Below, in pieces: positions 24,714 to 33,175 of a stretch of DNA of 63,369 bases; position 1 is the first letter of the stretch; each line of letters begins with the position of its first letter. Source of the DNA: Acidobacteriaceae bacterium. Its GTDB lineage: Bacteria; Acidobacteriota; Terriglobia; Bryobacterales; Bryobacteraceae. The stretch covers positions 1 to 63,369 of the forward strand of contig JADCJL010000152.1 of NCBI GenBank assembly GCA_020247055.1, in the 5' to 3' direction. Position numbers and translations under genes: made by a program. Below the pieces are notes generated by a model. The model was not told the origin of the DNA, ran no database searches, and was given only the letters and a program-made list of their open reading frames with translations.

Positions 24714-25972
24714 TGTCTCTGACCCTGACCCATTTGCGCGCTCTTGAAATCCTCGACTCCCGCGGCCGCCCCACGCTGCAGGTGGAGGCCGGCCTGTCAA
24801 GCGGGGCGCGGGCCGTGGCGCAGGTGCCTTCCGGAGCCTCCACGGGAACCCACGAAGCGCACGAGTGGCGCGACGGCGGGACGTGGTACGGCGGCAAGGG
24901 CGTCCGGGGCGCGGTGCGGCACGTGGCCGAGATCTACGCGCCGGCCCTGCGGGGGGTGCCGGTGGAAGATCAGCGGGCGTTCGATGCCCGGCTCGTGGCC
25001 ATTGACGGCACGCCGGACAAGTCGCGGACGGGGGCGAACGCCGTGCTGGGCATCTCGTGCGCGGTGGCCCGGGCGGTGGCGGCGGCGCGGGGCGAACCGC
25101 TTTACCGGACGCTGGCGCTGGGCGAGCCGCGGCTGCCCATGCCAATGATTAATATTTTTTCAGGTGGCCTGCACGCCGGGGGCAACGTGGAGTTTCAGGA
25201 TTTCCTGATCATTCCGCATGGCTTGCCGACGATGGCCGAGGTGCTGGCGGCGGCGGTGCGCATTCATGGCGCCGCGGGGGAACTGGTCCGGCGCAGCGGG
25301 TATGTGTTGACGGGGGTGGCGGACGAGGGGGGCTGGGGGCCGTGGCTGCGGGGCAATGAGGAGGCGCTGTCGCTGCTGACGGCGGCGATTGCGGAGGCGG
25401 GGTATACGCCGGGCGGGGAGGTTTCGATTGCCATCGATGTGGCTTCGACGCACTTCTACCGGGCGGGGCGGTACCACCTGGCGAGTGAGAAGCGGTCGTT
25501 GACGGGCGCTGAGATGGTGGAGCTGCTCGAGGGGTGGTGCAGCCGGTTTCCGGTGGTTTCGATTGAAGACGGTCTGGCGGAGGATGACTGGGAGGGCTGG
25601 GTGCGGTTGACGAAGCGGCTGGGCCATGTCCAACTCGTCGGCGACGATCTGTTCACGACCAACGGGGAGCGGCTGCGGCGGGGCATCGAGTGCGGGGCGG
25701 CCAACGCGGTGCTCGTCAAGATGAACCAGATTGGCACGCTGACCGAGACGCTGGACGTATGCCGGCAGGCGCGGGCCGGGGGGTACCGGGCGGTGATTTC
25801 GGCGCGGAGCGGGGAGACCGAAGACTCGTTTCTGGCCGACCTGGCGACGGCGACCGGGGCGGGGCAGATCAAGATCGGTTCGGTGACGCGGTCGGAACGG
25901 CTGGCCAAGTACAACCGCCTGCTCGAGTTGGAAGGCTGGGATGGCTTATCCTTTTGTACGGAAACCCTATGA
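24713..25972 (+). CDS. enolase paralogue with substituted active-site residues
   Basis: 419 residues, full-length enolase fold with the N-terminal loop VPSGASTG. Metal ligands are conserved: Asp242, Glu285 and Asp311. The catalytic base Lys336 (VKMNQIGTL) and the acid Glu205 (DEGGW) are also retained. Two otherwise highly conserved residues differ: the QEF glutamate is Asp163 (QDF) and the SHRSGE histidine is Ala364 (SARSGE). It may therefore use a different phosphorylated substrate, or be a slow enolase. The ATG at 24713 overlaps the kinase stop, and its own stop overlaps the sulfatase start (ATGA). Whether the genome has a second, canonical enolase is not visible. Confidence 0.85.
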   Translation: MSLTLTHLRALEILDSRGRPTLQVEAGLSSGARAVAQVPSGASTGTHEAHEWRDGGTWYGGKGVRGAVRHVAEIYAPALRGVPVEDQRAFDARLVAIDGTPDKSRTGANAVLGISCAVARAVAAARGEPLYRTLALGEPRLPMPMINIFSGGLHAGGNVEFQDFLIIPHGLPTMAEVLAAAVRIHGAAGELVRRSGYVLTGVADEGGWGPWLRGNEEALSLLTAAIAEAGYTPGGEVSIAIDVASTHFYRAGRYHLASEKRSLTGAEMVELLEGWCSRFPVVSIEDGLAEDDWEGWVRLTKRLGHVQLVGDDLFTTNGERLRRGIECGAANAVLVKMNQIGTLTETLDVCRQARAGGYRAVISARSGETEDSFLADLATATGAGQIKIGSVTRSERLAKYNRLLELEGWDGLSFCTETL

Positions 25973-27366
25973 CGATTAGCCGCCGCGCTGCGCTGGCCGC
26001 CGCTGCCGCTCCCCTGCTGCCATTACGGGGCGCCGGGCCGGAGCGTCCGAACATTCTGTGGATTCTCGGGGACGATCTCGGGCCGGATCTGGGCTGCTAC
26101 GGGCAACCGCTCGTCAGGACGCCGAACGTGGACCGGCTGGCGGCCGAGGGTACGCGATTCACGCACTGCTTTACCACGGCGCCGGTGTGCTCGCCGGCGC
26201 GTTCGGCCTGGAACACCGGGGTGTATCAGACGACGCTCGGGGCGCACAACCACCGGAGCCACCGCAAGGACGGCTACCGGCTGCCGGAGGGTGTGCAGCT
26301 GATTTCGCACCGGATGCGGGAGGCGGGTTACTTTACGGCGAACGTGACGGAGATTGCTCCCGGGGTTCGCGGGTCGGGCAAGACCGATTTCAACTTTACG
26401 GTGGACCGGCCGTTTGACGGGACGCACTGGAAGCAGCGGGCCAAAGGGCAGCCGTTCTTTGCGCAAATCAACTTTACCGCGCCGCATAAGGGGCCGATGT
26501 GGCCGGCGGCGCGGCGGCAGAAAGACCTGGTGGATCCGGCGCGGGTGACGCTGCCGCCCTACTATCCGGACCATCCGGTGGTGCGGGACGAAGTGGCGAA
26601 CTACCTGGACGCGGTGAACCTGTGGGATGCGCAGGTGGGGGTGGTGCTGCGGCAGTTGGAGGCCGACGGGCTGCTCGACAGCACGGCGATTTTTGTCTTT
26701 GGCGACAACGGGCGATGCCTGATCCGGGGCAAGCAGTGGTTGTACGACGCCGGGACGCACGTGCCGCTGGTGGTGCGCTGGCCGGGGCGGGTGAAGGCCG
26801 GGGCGGTGCGGCGGGATCCGGTGATTGCGCTCGACATTACGGCGACGAGTCTTGAGATGGCCGGGATTGCGCGGCCGGCGCTGTTCCACGGGCAGGGGCT
26901 GTTCAGCGGGGCCAAGCCGCGAAAGCAGATTTTCACGGCGCGGGACCGGTGCGATATGACCGTAGACCGGATCCGGGCGGTGCGGGACAAACGGTTCAAG
27001 CTGATCCGCAACCTGATGCCGGAGCGACCCTACACGCAGTTCAACGAGTACATCCGGGCGAACTATCCGACGCAAGCGGTTTTGCAGGAGTTGGGAGCGG
27101 CCGGTAAGCTGACCCCCGTGCAGGCGCAGTGGCTCGCGCCGCGTAAGCCGGAGATGGAACTGTATGATCACGTGGCCGATCCGCATGAAGTGAACAATCT
27201 GGCCGGCGAGAAGCGCTATCAGGGGACGGTGCGGCGGCTCGCGGCCGATTTGGAGCGGTGGATGGAACAGACGGGCGACCAGGGACGGACGCCGGAGACG
27301 CCGGAGACGATCGAACGCGAGGAGCCGCGGTGGAATGTACGGCCGGGGACTACTGGAGCAGGTTGA
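25969..27366 (+). CDS. formylglycine-dependent sulfatase (type I)
   Basis: 465-residue sulfatase with a Tat-like signal (MTISRRAALAAAAAPLL). The metal site starts at NILWILGDDLG and the catalytic Cys74 lies in CSPAR, the exact CxPxR motif converted to formylglycine. It hydrolyses sulfate esters, probably of an organic compound or sugar, outside the cytoplasm. The start overlaps the enolase-like stop by 4 bp. A true formylglycine-generating enzyme is encoded at 35.7 kb in this window and could mature it. Its 3' end overlaps the convergent SET gene by 17 bp. Confidence 0.92.
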   Translation: MTISRRAALAAAAAPLLPLRGAGPERPNILWILGDDLGPDLGCYGQPLVRTPNVDRLAAEGTRFTHCFTTAPVCSPARSAWNTGVYQTTLGAHNHRSHRKDGYRLPEGVQLISHRMREAGYFTANVTEIAPGVRGSGKTDFNFTVDRPFDGTHWKQRAKGQPFFAQINFTAPHKGPMWPAARRQKDLVDPARVTLPPYYPDHPVVRDEVANYLDAVNLWDAQVGVVLRQLEADGLLDSTAIFVFGDNGRCLIRGKQWLYDAGTHVPLVVRWPGRVKAGAVRRDPVIALDITATSLEMAGIARPALFHGQGLFSGAKPRKQIFTARDRCDMTVDRIRAVRDKRFKLIRNLMPERPYTQFNEYIRANYPTQAVLQELGAAGKLTPVQAQWLAPRKPEMELYDHVADPHEVNNLAGEKRYQGTVRRLAADLERWMEQTGDQGRTPETPETIEREEPRWNVRPGTTGAG

Positions 27367-27817
27367 TCGTGCCGCGGCAGGAGGGGGCGCCGCAGGCGCA
27401 GGGAACGCGTTCGACGTCCTTGCCGAAGTGGTAGTCGATGGTCAGCTCTTCGCCGGGCTGGATATCGCGCAGGCTCATATAGAGAATATGCTCCTTGACG
27501 ATGCGGGCTTCGATGTTGGGTTCGCAGCAGTGGTTGACGTATTCGGCGCCGCTGCCGCCGGTGGAGCCGTCGATGCACCAGTAGCTGTTGAGCGTGAACA
27601 TGTAATTGAATTCCCGCTCGAAGACACGCCGCTTGGTTTCACGCCGGTTGCAGCGTTCGCCGGTGTACTCCATGATTTTGCGGCGCCGGGGAATGAACTC
27701 CTCGGCAAAAACGCCCCAGCGGTGGATGGCCGAGGGGCGCACGGAGAGCCGGAAGCAGGCGTATTTTTCGTTGATGCGCGGCGCTTCCGGCGCGACGTTG
27801 GGCTTGGCGCGGGCCAT
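27350..27817 (-). CDS. SET-domain protein methyltransferase
   Basis: 155 residues, essentially a bare SET domain. The AdoMet and active-site pseudoknot motifs are NHCCEPN (95-101) and GEELTIDY (122-129), with an N-terminal WGVFAEEFI strand. A post-SET zinc-type cluster follows, Cys140, Cys142 and Cys147, which with Cys98 gives four cysteines as in SUV39-type lysine methyltransferases. It likely methylates lysine in a protein, perhaps a ribosomal or DNA-binding protein. It is coupled by TAATG to the upstream 40-residue membrane peptide. Confidence 0.88.
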   Translation of the reverse strand: MARAKPNVAPEAPRINEKYACFRLSVRPSAIHRWGVFAEEFIPRRRKIMEYTGERCNRRETKRRVFEREFNYMFTLNSYWCIDGSTGGSGAEYVNHCCEPNIEARIVKEHILYMSLRDIQPGEELTIDYHFGKDVERVPCACGAPSCRGTINLLQ

Positions 27818-27939
27818 TAGAAGTCGTTTTCGTCCGCCTTGGCTTTCGTACCCTTCGCTTTGCGCCGCACGATGATGATGGCGACACAGGCGACCGCCAG
27901 GATCCCGGCGACCAGCTGTACTACCTGTTCTGCTTCCAT
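27817..27939 (-). CDS. 40-residue single-pass membrane peptide
   Basis: Starts MEAEQVVQLVAGILAVACV, has one transmembrane helix and a Lys-rich cytoplasmic tail ending ADENDF. The start at 27939 is preceded by a clear GGGAGGAG Shine-Dalgarno. Its TAA shares a base with the ATG of the SET gene, so they are translated together. No family recognised. The downstream SET enzyme could modify its lysine tail, but that is only a suggestion from coupling. Confidence 0.6.
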   Translation of the reverse strand: MEAEQVVQLVAGILAVACVAIIIVRRKAKGTKAKADENDF

Positions 27940-28036
27940 AAGCTGATTTGCTCCTCCCTTGATTTGAGCGACACGATTATACAAGAACCCGTGGCGGATT
28001 GGGAAGTTGCGCCCCACCCGCCACGGGAACCGGAGG

Positions 28037-28972
28037 CTAGTTTACCTTCTGCTGGAGGACGTCGACCAGTTCCTGGACGGCGGCGGCGCTCTTCTGGATC
28101 TGCGCCTTTTCGTCGTCGGTGAGCTGCACTTCGTAGATTTTTTCGATGCCGCTCGAGCCCAGTTTGACCGGGACGCCGAAGAAGACACCGTTCACGTTGT
28201 ACTCGCCTTCGAGGAGAGCGGCGCAGGGGAGCACCTTTTTCTGGTCCTTGAGAATGCTTTCCACCATTTCGACGGTGGCGGCGGAGGGGGCGTAGTAAGC
28301 CGAGCCGGTCTTGAGGTATTTGACGATCTCGGCGCCGCCGTTCTGGGTCCGTTCGACGATTTTGGCGATGGTTTCGGCGTCGAGGATCTCGCTGAGGGGT
28401 ACGCCGCTGACGTTGGTCAGACGGGTGATGGGCACCATGGTGTCGCCGTGGCCGCCGAGGACGAGGGCGTTGATGTTGGTGACCGAGACCCCCATGGCTT
28501 CCCCGAGAAAGGTGCGGAAACGGGCGGTATCGAGAACGCCAGCCATGCCGATGATCCGGTTCTTGGGCAGGCCGGTAACCTTCCAGGCCGCCCAGCACAT
28601 GGCGTCGAGGGGGTTGGTGACGAGGATCAGGATCGCGTTGGGCGAGTGCTTCATCGCATTCTCGGCGGCGGTCTTGACGATCTCGAAGTTGGCCAGAAGT
28701 AAGTCGTCGCGGCTCATGCCGGGCTTGCGGGGGAATCCGGCGGTGATGACGACGATGTCGGAGCCGGCCGTGGGCTCGTAGTCGTTGGCGCCCGTGATCC
28801 GGACGTCATAGCCCTGGACGGGGCCGGACTGCTGGATATCGAGGCCTTTGCCCTGCGGGATACCCTCCATGATGTCGACGAGGACGACATCGGCCAGTTC
28901 TTTGTCTGCGATTCGCAGAGCACAGTTGGCGCCGACGTTGCCGGCACCGACGACGGTGACTTTTTTGCGCAT
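28037..28972 (-). CDS. mdh: malate dehydrogenase
   Basis: 311-residue LDH-like NAD-dependent malate dehydrogenase of the TCA cycle. It has the NAD loop [10 protein letters not shown], the catalytic His in GGHGDTMVP, and substrate arginines in [11 protein letters not shown]. The length fits the MDH3/LDH-like group common outside the gamma-proteobacteria. It is oriented away from the MerR gene with a 191-bp intergenic region that holds the MerR promoter. Confidence 0.96.
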   Translation of the reverse strand: MRKKVTVVGAGNVGANCALRIADKELADVVLVDIMEGIPQGKGLDIQQSGPVQGYDVRITGANDYEPTAGSDIVVITAGFPRKPGMSRDDLLLANFEIVKTAAENAMKHSPNAILILVTNPLDAMCWAAWKVTGLPKNRIIGMAGVLDTARFRTFLGEAMGVSVTNINALVLGGHGDTMVPITRLTNVSGVPLSEILDAETIAKIVERTQNGGAEIVKYLKTGSAYYAPSAATVEMVESILKDQKKVLPCAALLEGEYNVNGVFFGVPVKLGSSGIEKIYEVQLTDDEKAQIQKSAAAVQELVDVLQQKVN

Positions 28973-29095
28973 GTTAGAGAGTATACCGCCCCCGGGGCGG
29001 GCGAACGCGGAGCGGCAACCGGACGACTACCGAATGGAGTGCAAGTTGATGGAAATACAAGATCTTGTGGGGGGGAGATAGTTTTTTTCGAGGCG

Positions 29096-29123
29096 TTGAC
29101 AGACCGGGCCGTTTCCGTACAAT
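29096..29123 (+). promoter_or_regulatory. sigma70-type promoter for the MerR gene
   Basis: A perfect -35 TTGACA (29096-29101) and a -10 TACAAT (29118-29123) are separated by 16 bp, 40 bp upstream of the MerR-type start. This is the clearest housekeeping promoter in the window. Confidence 0.7.
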
Positions 29124-29163
29124 GGAGGGGACGTCCGCGGCAGTCAAACGGATCTGATGACTT

Positions 29164-29676
29164 ATGTTCAAAACAAAAAAAGTAGCGGCTGAGACGGAGC
29201 CCGGCGGGCGTTCGTTCACCTCGAGCGAGATTGCCGAGATGACCGGGGTGAGTTTGCGGCAGTTGCAGTGGTGGGATGAGCAGAAGGTGGTGTCGCCGCG
29301 GCACGAGGGGCACAAACGGGTGTACCTGGCCGAGGAGGCCGTCGAGATTGCCGTGATCGCCGAGTTGCGGCGCAAGGGCTTCTCGCTGCAGAAGATCCGG
29401 CAGGTGTTGCGGTTTTTGCAGAAAGAAATGGGCAAGCGCCTGGCGGAGATCTGCAGCGCCGAAAGCGAGTGGCATCTGATCACGGACGGCAAGACGATCT
29501 TGCTCGAAGACAACAACCAGCGCATTATCGACCTGTTCAAGAACGCGGATCAGCCGATGTTTCTCGTCTGCGTGACGGACCAGGCGCGGCGGTTGGGCGT
29601 GGTGGCGCCGGGGGCGGTGCGCAAGCCGGTGCGGAAGGAAGTTTCCGGCACCGCACGGAAGGCGCGCGCCGTCTAA
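29164..29676 (+). CDS. MerR-family transcriptional regulator
   Basis: 170 residues with an N-terminal winged helix (FTSSEIAEMTGVSLRQLQWW, HKRVYL) and a helical dimerisation region containing RRKGFSLQKIRQVLRFLQK. The C-terminus has a basic tail. No metal-binding cysteines are seen in an effector loop, so it does not look like a metal sensor. It may sense a small molecule or regulate the adjacent S41 protease gene 80 bp downstream. Confidence 0.88.
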   Translation: MFKTKKVAAETEPGGRSFTSSEIAEMTGVSLRQLQWWDEQKVVSPRHEGHKRVYLAEEAVEIAVIAELRRKGFSLQKIRQVLRFLQKEMGKRLAEICSAESEWHLITDGKTILLEDNNQRIIDLFKNADQPMFLVCVTDQARRLGVVAPGAVRKPVRKEVSGTARKARAV

Positions 29677-29758
29677 ATAGTGTGGCGCGCGGTGGGCCGC
29701 CGGTGGTTCCGCCGCTCACCTGATATACTCATCGATAGGTCTGCGGAGGTCTGCCGGT

Positions 29759-31351
29759 ATGAAGTTTGGCCGTTCATCATTCTTAATCCCCTCAACCGTA
29801 TTGTTGTGCTCGCTGTTGGGTGGCGTTCTTGGCCCCGGGGTGACGGGCGTTGCCGCCGCGGGCGGTGAGGACGAAGTACAGCAAAGCATCAAGACCTTTG
29901 CCAAGGTTTACGCGCTGGTTGAGGAGAATTTTGCCGACAAGGTGACGTCGGACAAAGCCATCTACAAGGGCGCGATCGGCGGGATGCTGCGGACGCTCGA
30001 TCCGCACTCGAGCTTCTTTGACCCGAAAGACTTCCAATCGCTGCGCGAGGATCAGCGCGGCCATTACTACGGCGTGGGAATGACGGTGAGCGAGCGCAAC
30101 CGCCGCACGGTGGTGATCGCGCCCTTCCCGGGTTCCCCGGCCTACAAAGCCGGCATCCGACCGGGAGACACCATTCTCGAGGTGAACGACAAGCGCACCG
30201 ACAATCTGACGACGACCGAGGTGGCCGATCTGCTGAAAGGGCCGCGCGGCACTCAGGTGCAGGTGAAGGTGACCCGGGAGGGCGTCGATAACCCGATTGT
30301 TTTCAACATTACTCGCGACGAGATTCCGCGCAAGAGCGTCCAGGATGCCTTCTTTGTTAAGCCGGGAATCCTTTATCTCGACATTGAATCGTTCAACGAG
30401 AACACGAGCCGCGAGGTGGAAGAAAACTTCCGGCGGGTGGGCGAGCAGAATGTAAAGGGCCTCGTGCTCGATCTGCGGGAGAATCCGGGTGGCCTGCTGA
30501 ACGAGGGTGTGGCCGTGGCCGGCCGTTTTCTCGCGCCGGGCCAGACGGTGGTTTCGCACCGGGGCCGGGCCTTCGCCGAGCGGCCGTACGTGGCCAAGAA
30601 CGGGAGCACGAAGCGCGACTACCCGATTGTGGTGCTCGTCAACCGGTACTCGGCTTCGGCGGCGGAGATTGTGGCGGGCGCGCTGCAGGATCACGACCGC
30701 GGGTGGATTGTCGGCGACAACACTTTTGGCAAGGGACTCGTGCAGACCGTGTACCCGATGGGGGACAACACGGGCCTCGCGCTGACGACGCAGAAGTACT
30801 ACACCCCGAGCAACCGGCTGATTCAGCGCGACTACCAGCACACCTCCTTTCTCGACTACTACTACCGCAAAGACACGGCGACGGCGAACATGAACGACGT
30901 CAAGATGACCGACAGCGGCCGGACCGTCTATGGCGGCGGGGGCATCAAGCCGGACGAGCAGTTCACCCCGGCCAAATACAACAAGTTCCAGACCGAACTG
31001 CTGCGCAAGTTCGTGTTCTTCAGCTACACGGCCAAGTACTTTGGCTCCCGCGAAGCGAAGCTGCCGCAGGGCTGGTCGCCGGACGCGGCGCTGATGACCG
31101 AGTTCCGCCAGTTTGTGACCAAGGCGGGAGCGGCGTTCACCGAGGCCGAGTGGAACGAAAACCTCGAATGGACCCGGCAGTCGCTGCAGCGCGAGCTGTA
31201 CCTGACGGCGTTTGGGGTGGAAGAGGCGCGCAAGCTGGCCATTGAAACCGACCCCATGGTGCTGAAGGCCGTCGATGCGCTGCCCAAAGCGAAATCGCTG
31301 CTTGAGAACGCGAAGAAACTGATTGTCCAGCGGATGGCTCCGCAGGAATAG
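29759..31351 (+). CDS. S41 carboxyl-terminal processing protease
   Basis: 530 residues with an N-terminal signal/anchor, a PDZ domain (about 100-170, VGMTVSER and PGDTILEVN) and the S41 catalytic core. The expected nucleophile is Ser300 in RYSASAAEI and the general base is Lys325 in TFGKGLVQ. It trims C-termini of periplasmic proteins. A strong GGAGGT Shine-Dalgarno sits 8 bp before the ATG. A C-terminal extension of about 150 residues beyond the core is helical and of unknown role. It is followed by guaA after only 13 bp. Confidence 0.94.
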   Translation: MKFGRSSFLIPSTVLLCSLLGGVLGPGVTGVAAAGGEDEVQQSIKTFAKVYALVEENFADKVTSDKAIYKGAIGGMLRTLDPHSSFFDPKDFQSLREDQRGHYYGVGMTVSERNRRTVVIAPFPGSPAYKAGIRPGDTILEVNDKRTDNLTTTEVADLLKGPRGTQVQVKVTREGVDNPIVFNITRDEIPRKSVQDAFFVKPGILYLDIESFNENTSREVEENFRRVGEQNVKGLVLDLRENPGGLLNEGVAVAGRFLAPGQTVVSHRGRAFAERPYVAKNGSTKRDYPIVVLVNRYSASAAEIVAGALQDHDRGWIVGDNTFGKGLVQTVYPMGDNTGLALTTQKYYTPSNRLIQRDYQHTSFLDYYYRKDTATANMNDVKMTDSGRTVYGGGGIKPDEQFTPAKYNKFQTELLRKFVFFSYTAKYFGSREAKLPQGWSPDAALMTEFRQFVTKAGAAFTEAEWNENLEWTRQSLQRELYLTAFGVEEARKLAIETDPMVLKAVDALPKAKSLLENAKKLIVQRMAPQE

Positions 31352-31364
31352 CTCGACTGACTTT

Positions 31365-33125
31365 GTGAACGATCCCGCACTCGAACCGCAGATTTATATA
31401 CTGGACACCGGTGGGCAGTACACCCACCTGATTGCTCGAAAGGTTCGGGAATTGGGGGTTTACGCCGAGGTGGTCGCCAGTGAGACTCCCGTGGCGCGGT
31501 TCGCCAAGGCGAGGGGCGTGATCATTTCGGGAGGGCCGTCGAGCGTTTACGAAGCGGGCAGTCCGACGATTGACGGGGAGCTTCTGGGCGCTGGTCTGCC
31601 GGTGTTGGGGATCTGTTACGGCCAGCAGTTGATGGCCTACCGGCTGGATGGCGCCGTCACCAAGGGAGCGAAGGGCGAGTATGGCCTGGCGCATCTGGAT
31701 ATTGCCGGGGCCAGTCCTCTGTTCAAAGGGGTAGCCAACCATCAGCAGGTTTGGATGAGCCACCGGGACACGGTGACCGAGCCGCCCGCCGGCTATGTGG
31801 TGCTGGCGTCCACGGATACCTGCGCCGTCGCGGCCATTGGCAACGAGGCGAAGCGGCAGTACGGGGTGCAGTTTCATCCGGAGGTCGTGCACACGACCGA
31901 GGGGATGAAAATTCTGCGGAACTTCGTGTTTTCGATCTGCGGCTGCCGGGAGGACTGGGAGCCGGCGAGCCGGATTCCGGTGGTGGAGCAGCAGATTCGG
32001 GAGACGGCGGGAGACCGGAACGTTTTTTTCTTCGTGAGCGGCGGGGTGGATTCGACGGTCGCCTACACGCTCTGCCTGCGGGCGCTCGGCGAGGAGCGGG
32101 TCCACGGGGCCTACGTCGATACGGGCCTGATGCGGGAGGGCGAGACGGAGTTTGTGCGGGGGATCTTTGCCTCGCTGGGGGCCCGCCATTTTCGCATTGA
32201 AGCGGCGCAGGAGCAGTTTCTGGGAGCGCTTTCCGGGGTCACCGAGCCGGAGCGGAAGCGGAAGATCATCGGCGAGAAGTTCGTCGAGATTCAGGAGGCG
32301 GTGCTCGAGAGCGGTCCCTATCTCGATGGGCACTGGATTCTGGGGCAGGGAACGATCTATCCGGACACGATTGAAAGCGGCGGAACGGCGAAGGCGGATT
32401 TAATCAAGACGCACCACAACCGGGTGGCGGGTATTCAGAAGCTGATTGACGCCAAGCGCATCGTGGAGCCTCTCGCGTCCTTCTACAAAGACGAGGTGCG
32501 GGAGATTGGCCGGGAGTTGGGGTTGCCGGCGGAGTTTTTGGAGCGGCATCCGTTTCCCGGCCCGGGGCTGGGCATCCGGTGCTTAGGGGCGGAGCAGGAT
32601 GAACCGGTCGAGGCGATGACGGACGGCTGGATTGCGCCGGTGCACTCGGTCGGGGTGCAGGGAGATTCGCGCAGCTACCGGCCGGTGCTGATTGTCGACC
32701 ATCTCGACCATGCGCGGGCGACCGAAGCGATTAACGCCAATCCGCGGGTGAACCGGGTGATCGGCATCGTCGGGCTGCACGCGCCGGTGGAGCGGATGAG
32801 CGTGGTGGCGAGCGGGATCAGTCCGGAGCGGATGGCCCGGTTGCGGGAGGCGGACGCGGCGGTGCGGCGGTTGTCGGCCGAGGCGGGATTTGAGGCGCAG
32901 GTTTGGCAGTTTCCGGTGGTCCTGATTCCGTTGGGCGGGGAGGGGCGGCCGGATTCGGTGGTGCTGCGGCCGATTCACTCCGTTGACGGGATGACGGCGC
33001 AGAGTGTGGCGATGCCGGAGGAGTTGTTGGGGCAGATGCGGGAAACCCTGCTCGCCATTCCCGGCGTGGCGGCCGTTTTTTACGATTTGACGCACAAACC
33101 ACCCGGCACGATCGAGTGGGAGTGA
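31365..33125 (+). CDS. guaA: GMP synthase (glutamine-hydrolysing)
   Basis: 586 residues from the GTG at 31365; this start fits because homology begins at PQIYILDTGGQYTHLI and a longer frame would invade the protease gene. It makes GMP from XMP using glutamine amide nitrogen. The class-I amidotransferase domain has the nucleophile in GICYGQQ and the HPE pair in FHPEVV. The ATP-pyrophosphatase loop is SGGVDST, and the C-terminal dimerisation domain ends GTIEWE. It is longer than the roughly 525-residue E. coli enzyme because of insertions in the synthase half. Confidence 0.95.
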   Translation: MNDPALEPQIYILDTGGQYTHLIARKVRELGVYAEVVASETPVARFAKARGVIISGGPSSVYEAGSPTIDGELLGAGLPVLGICYGQQLMAYRLDGAVTKGAKGEYGLAHLDIAGASPLFKGVANHQQVWMSHRDTVTEPPAGYVVLASTDTCAVAAIGNEAKRQYGVQFHPEVVHTTEGMKILRNFVFSICGCREDWEPASRIPVVEQQIRETAGDRNVFFFVSGGVDSTVAYTLCLRALGEERVHGAYVDTGLMREGETEFVRGIFASLGARHFRIEAAQEQFLGALSGVTEPERKRKIIGEKFVEIQEAVLESGPYLDGHWILGQGTIYPDTIESGGTAKADLIKTHHNRVAGIQKLIDAKRIVEPLASFYKDEVREIGRELGLPAEFLERHPFPGPGLGIRCLGAEQDEPVEAMTDGWIAPVHSVGVQGDSRSYRPVLIVDHLDHARATEAINANPRVNRVIGIVGLHAPVERMSVVASGISPERMARLREADAAVRRLSAEAGFEAQVWQFPVVLIPLGGEGRPDSVVLRPIHSVDGMTAQSVAMPEELLGQMRETLLAIPGVAAVFYDLTHKPPGTIEWE

Positions 33126-33175
33126 GTGTCGCGATATAATTTCAAGAGTATCTTCAGTCAGGAGTTCCCTTTTCC

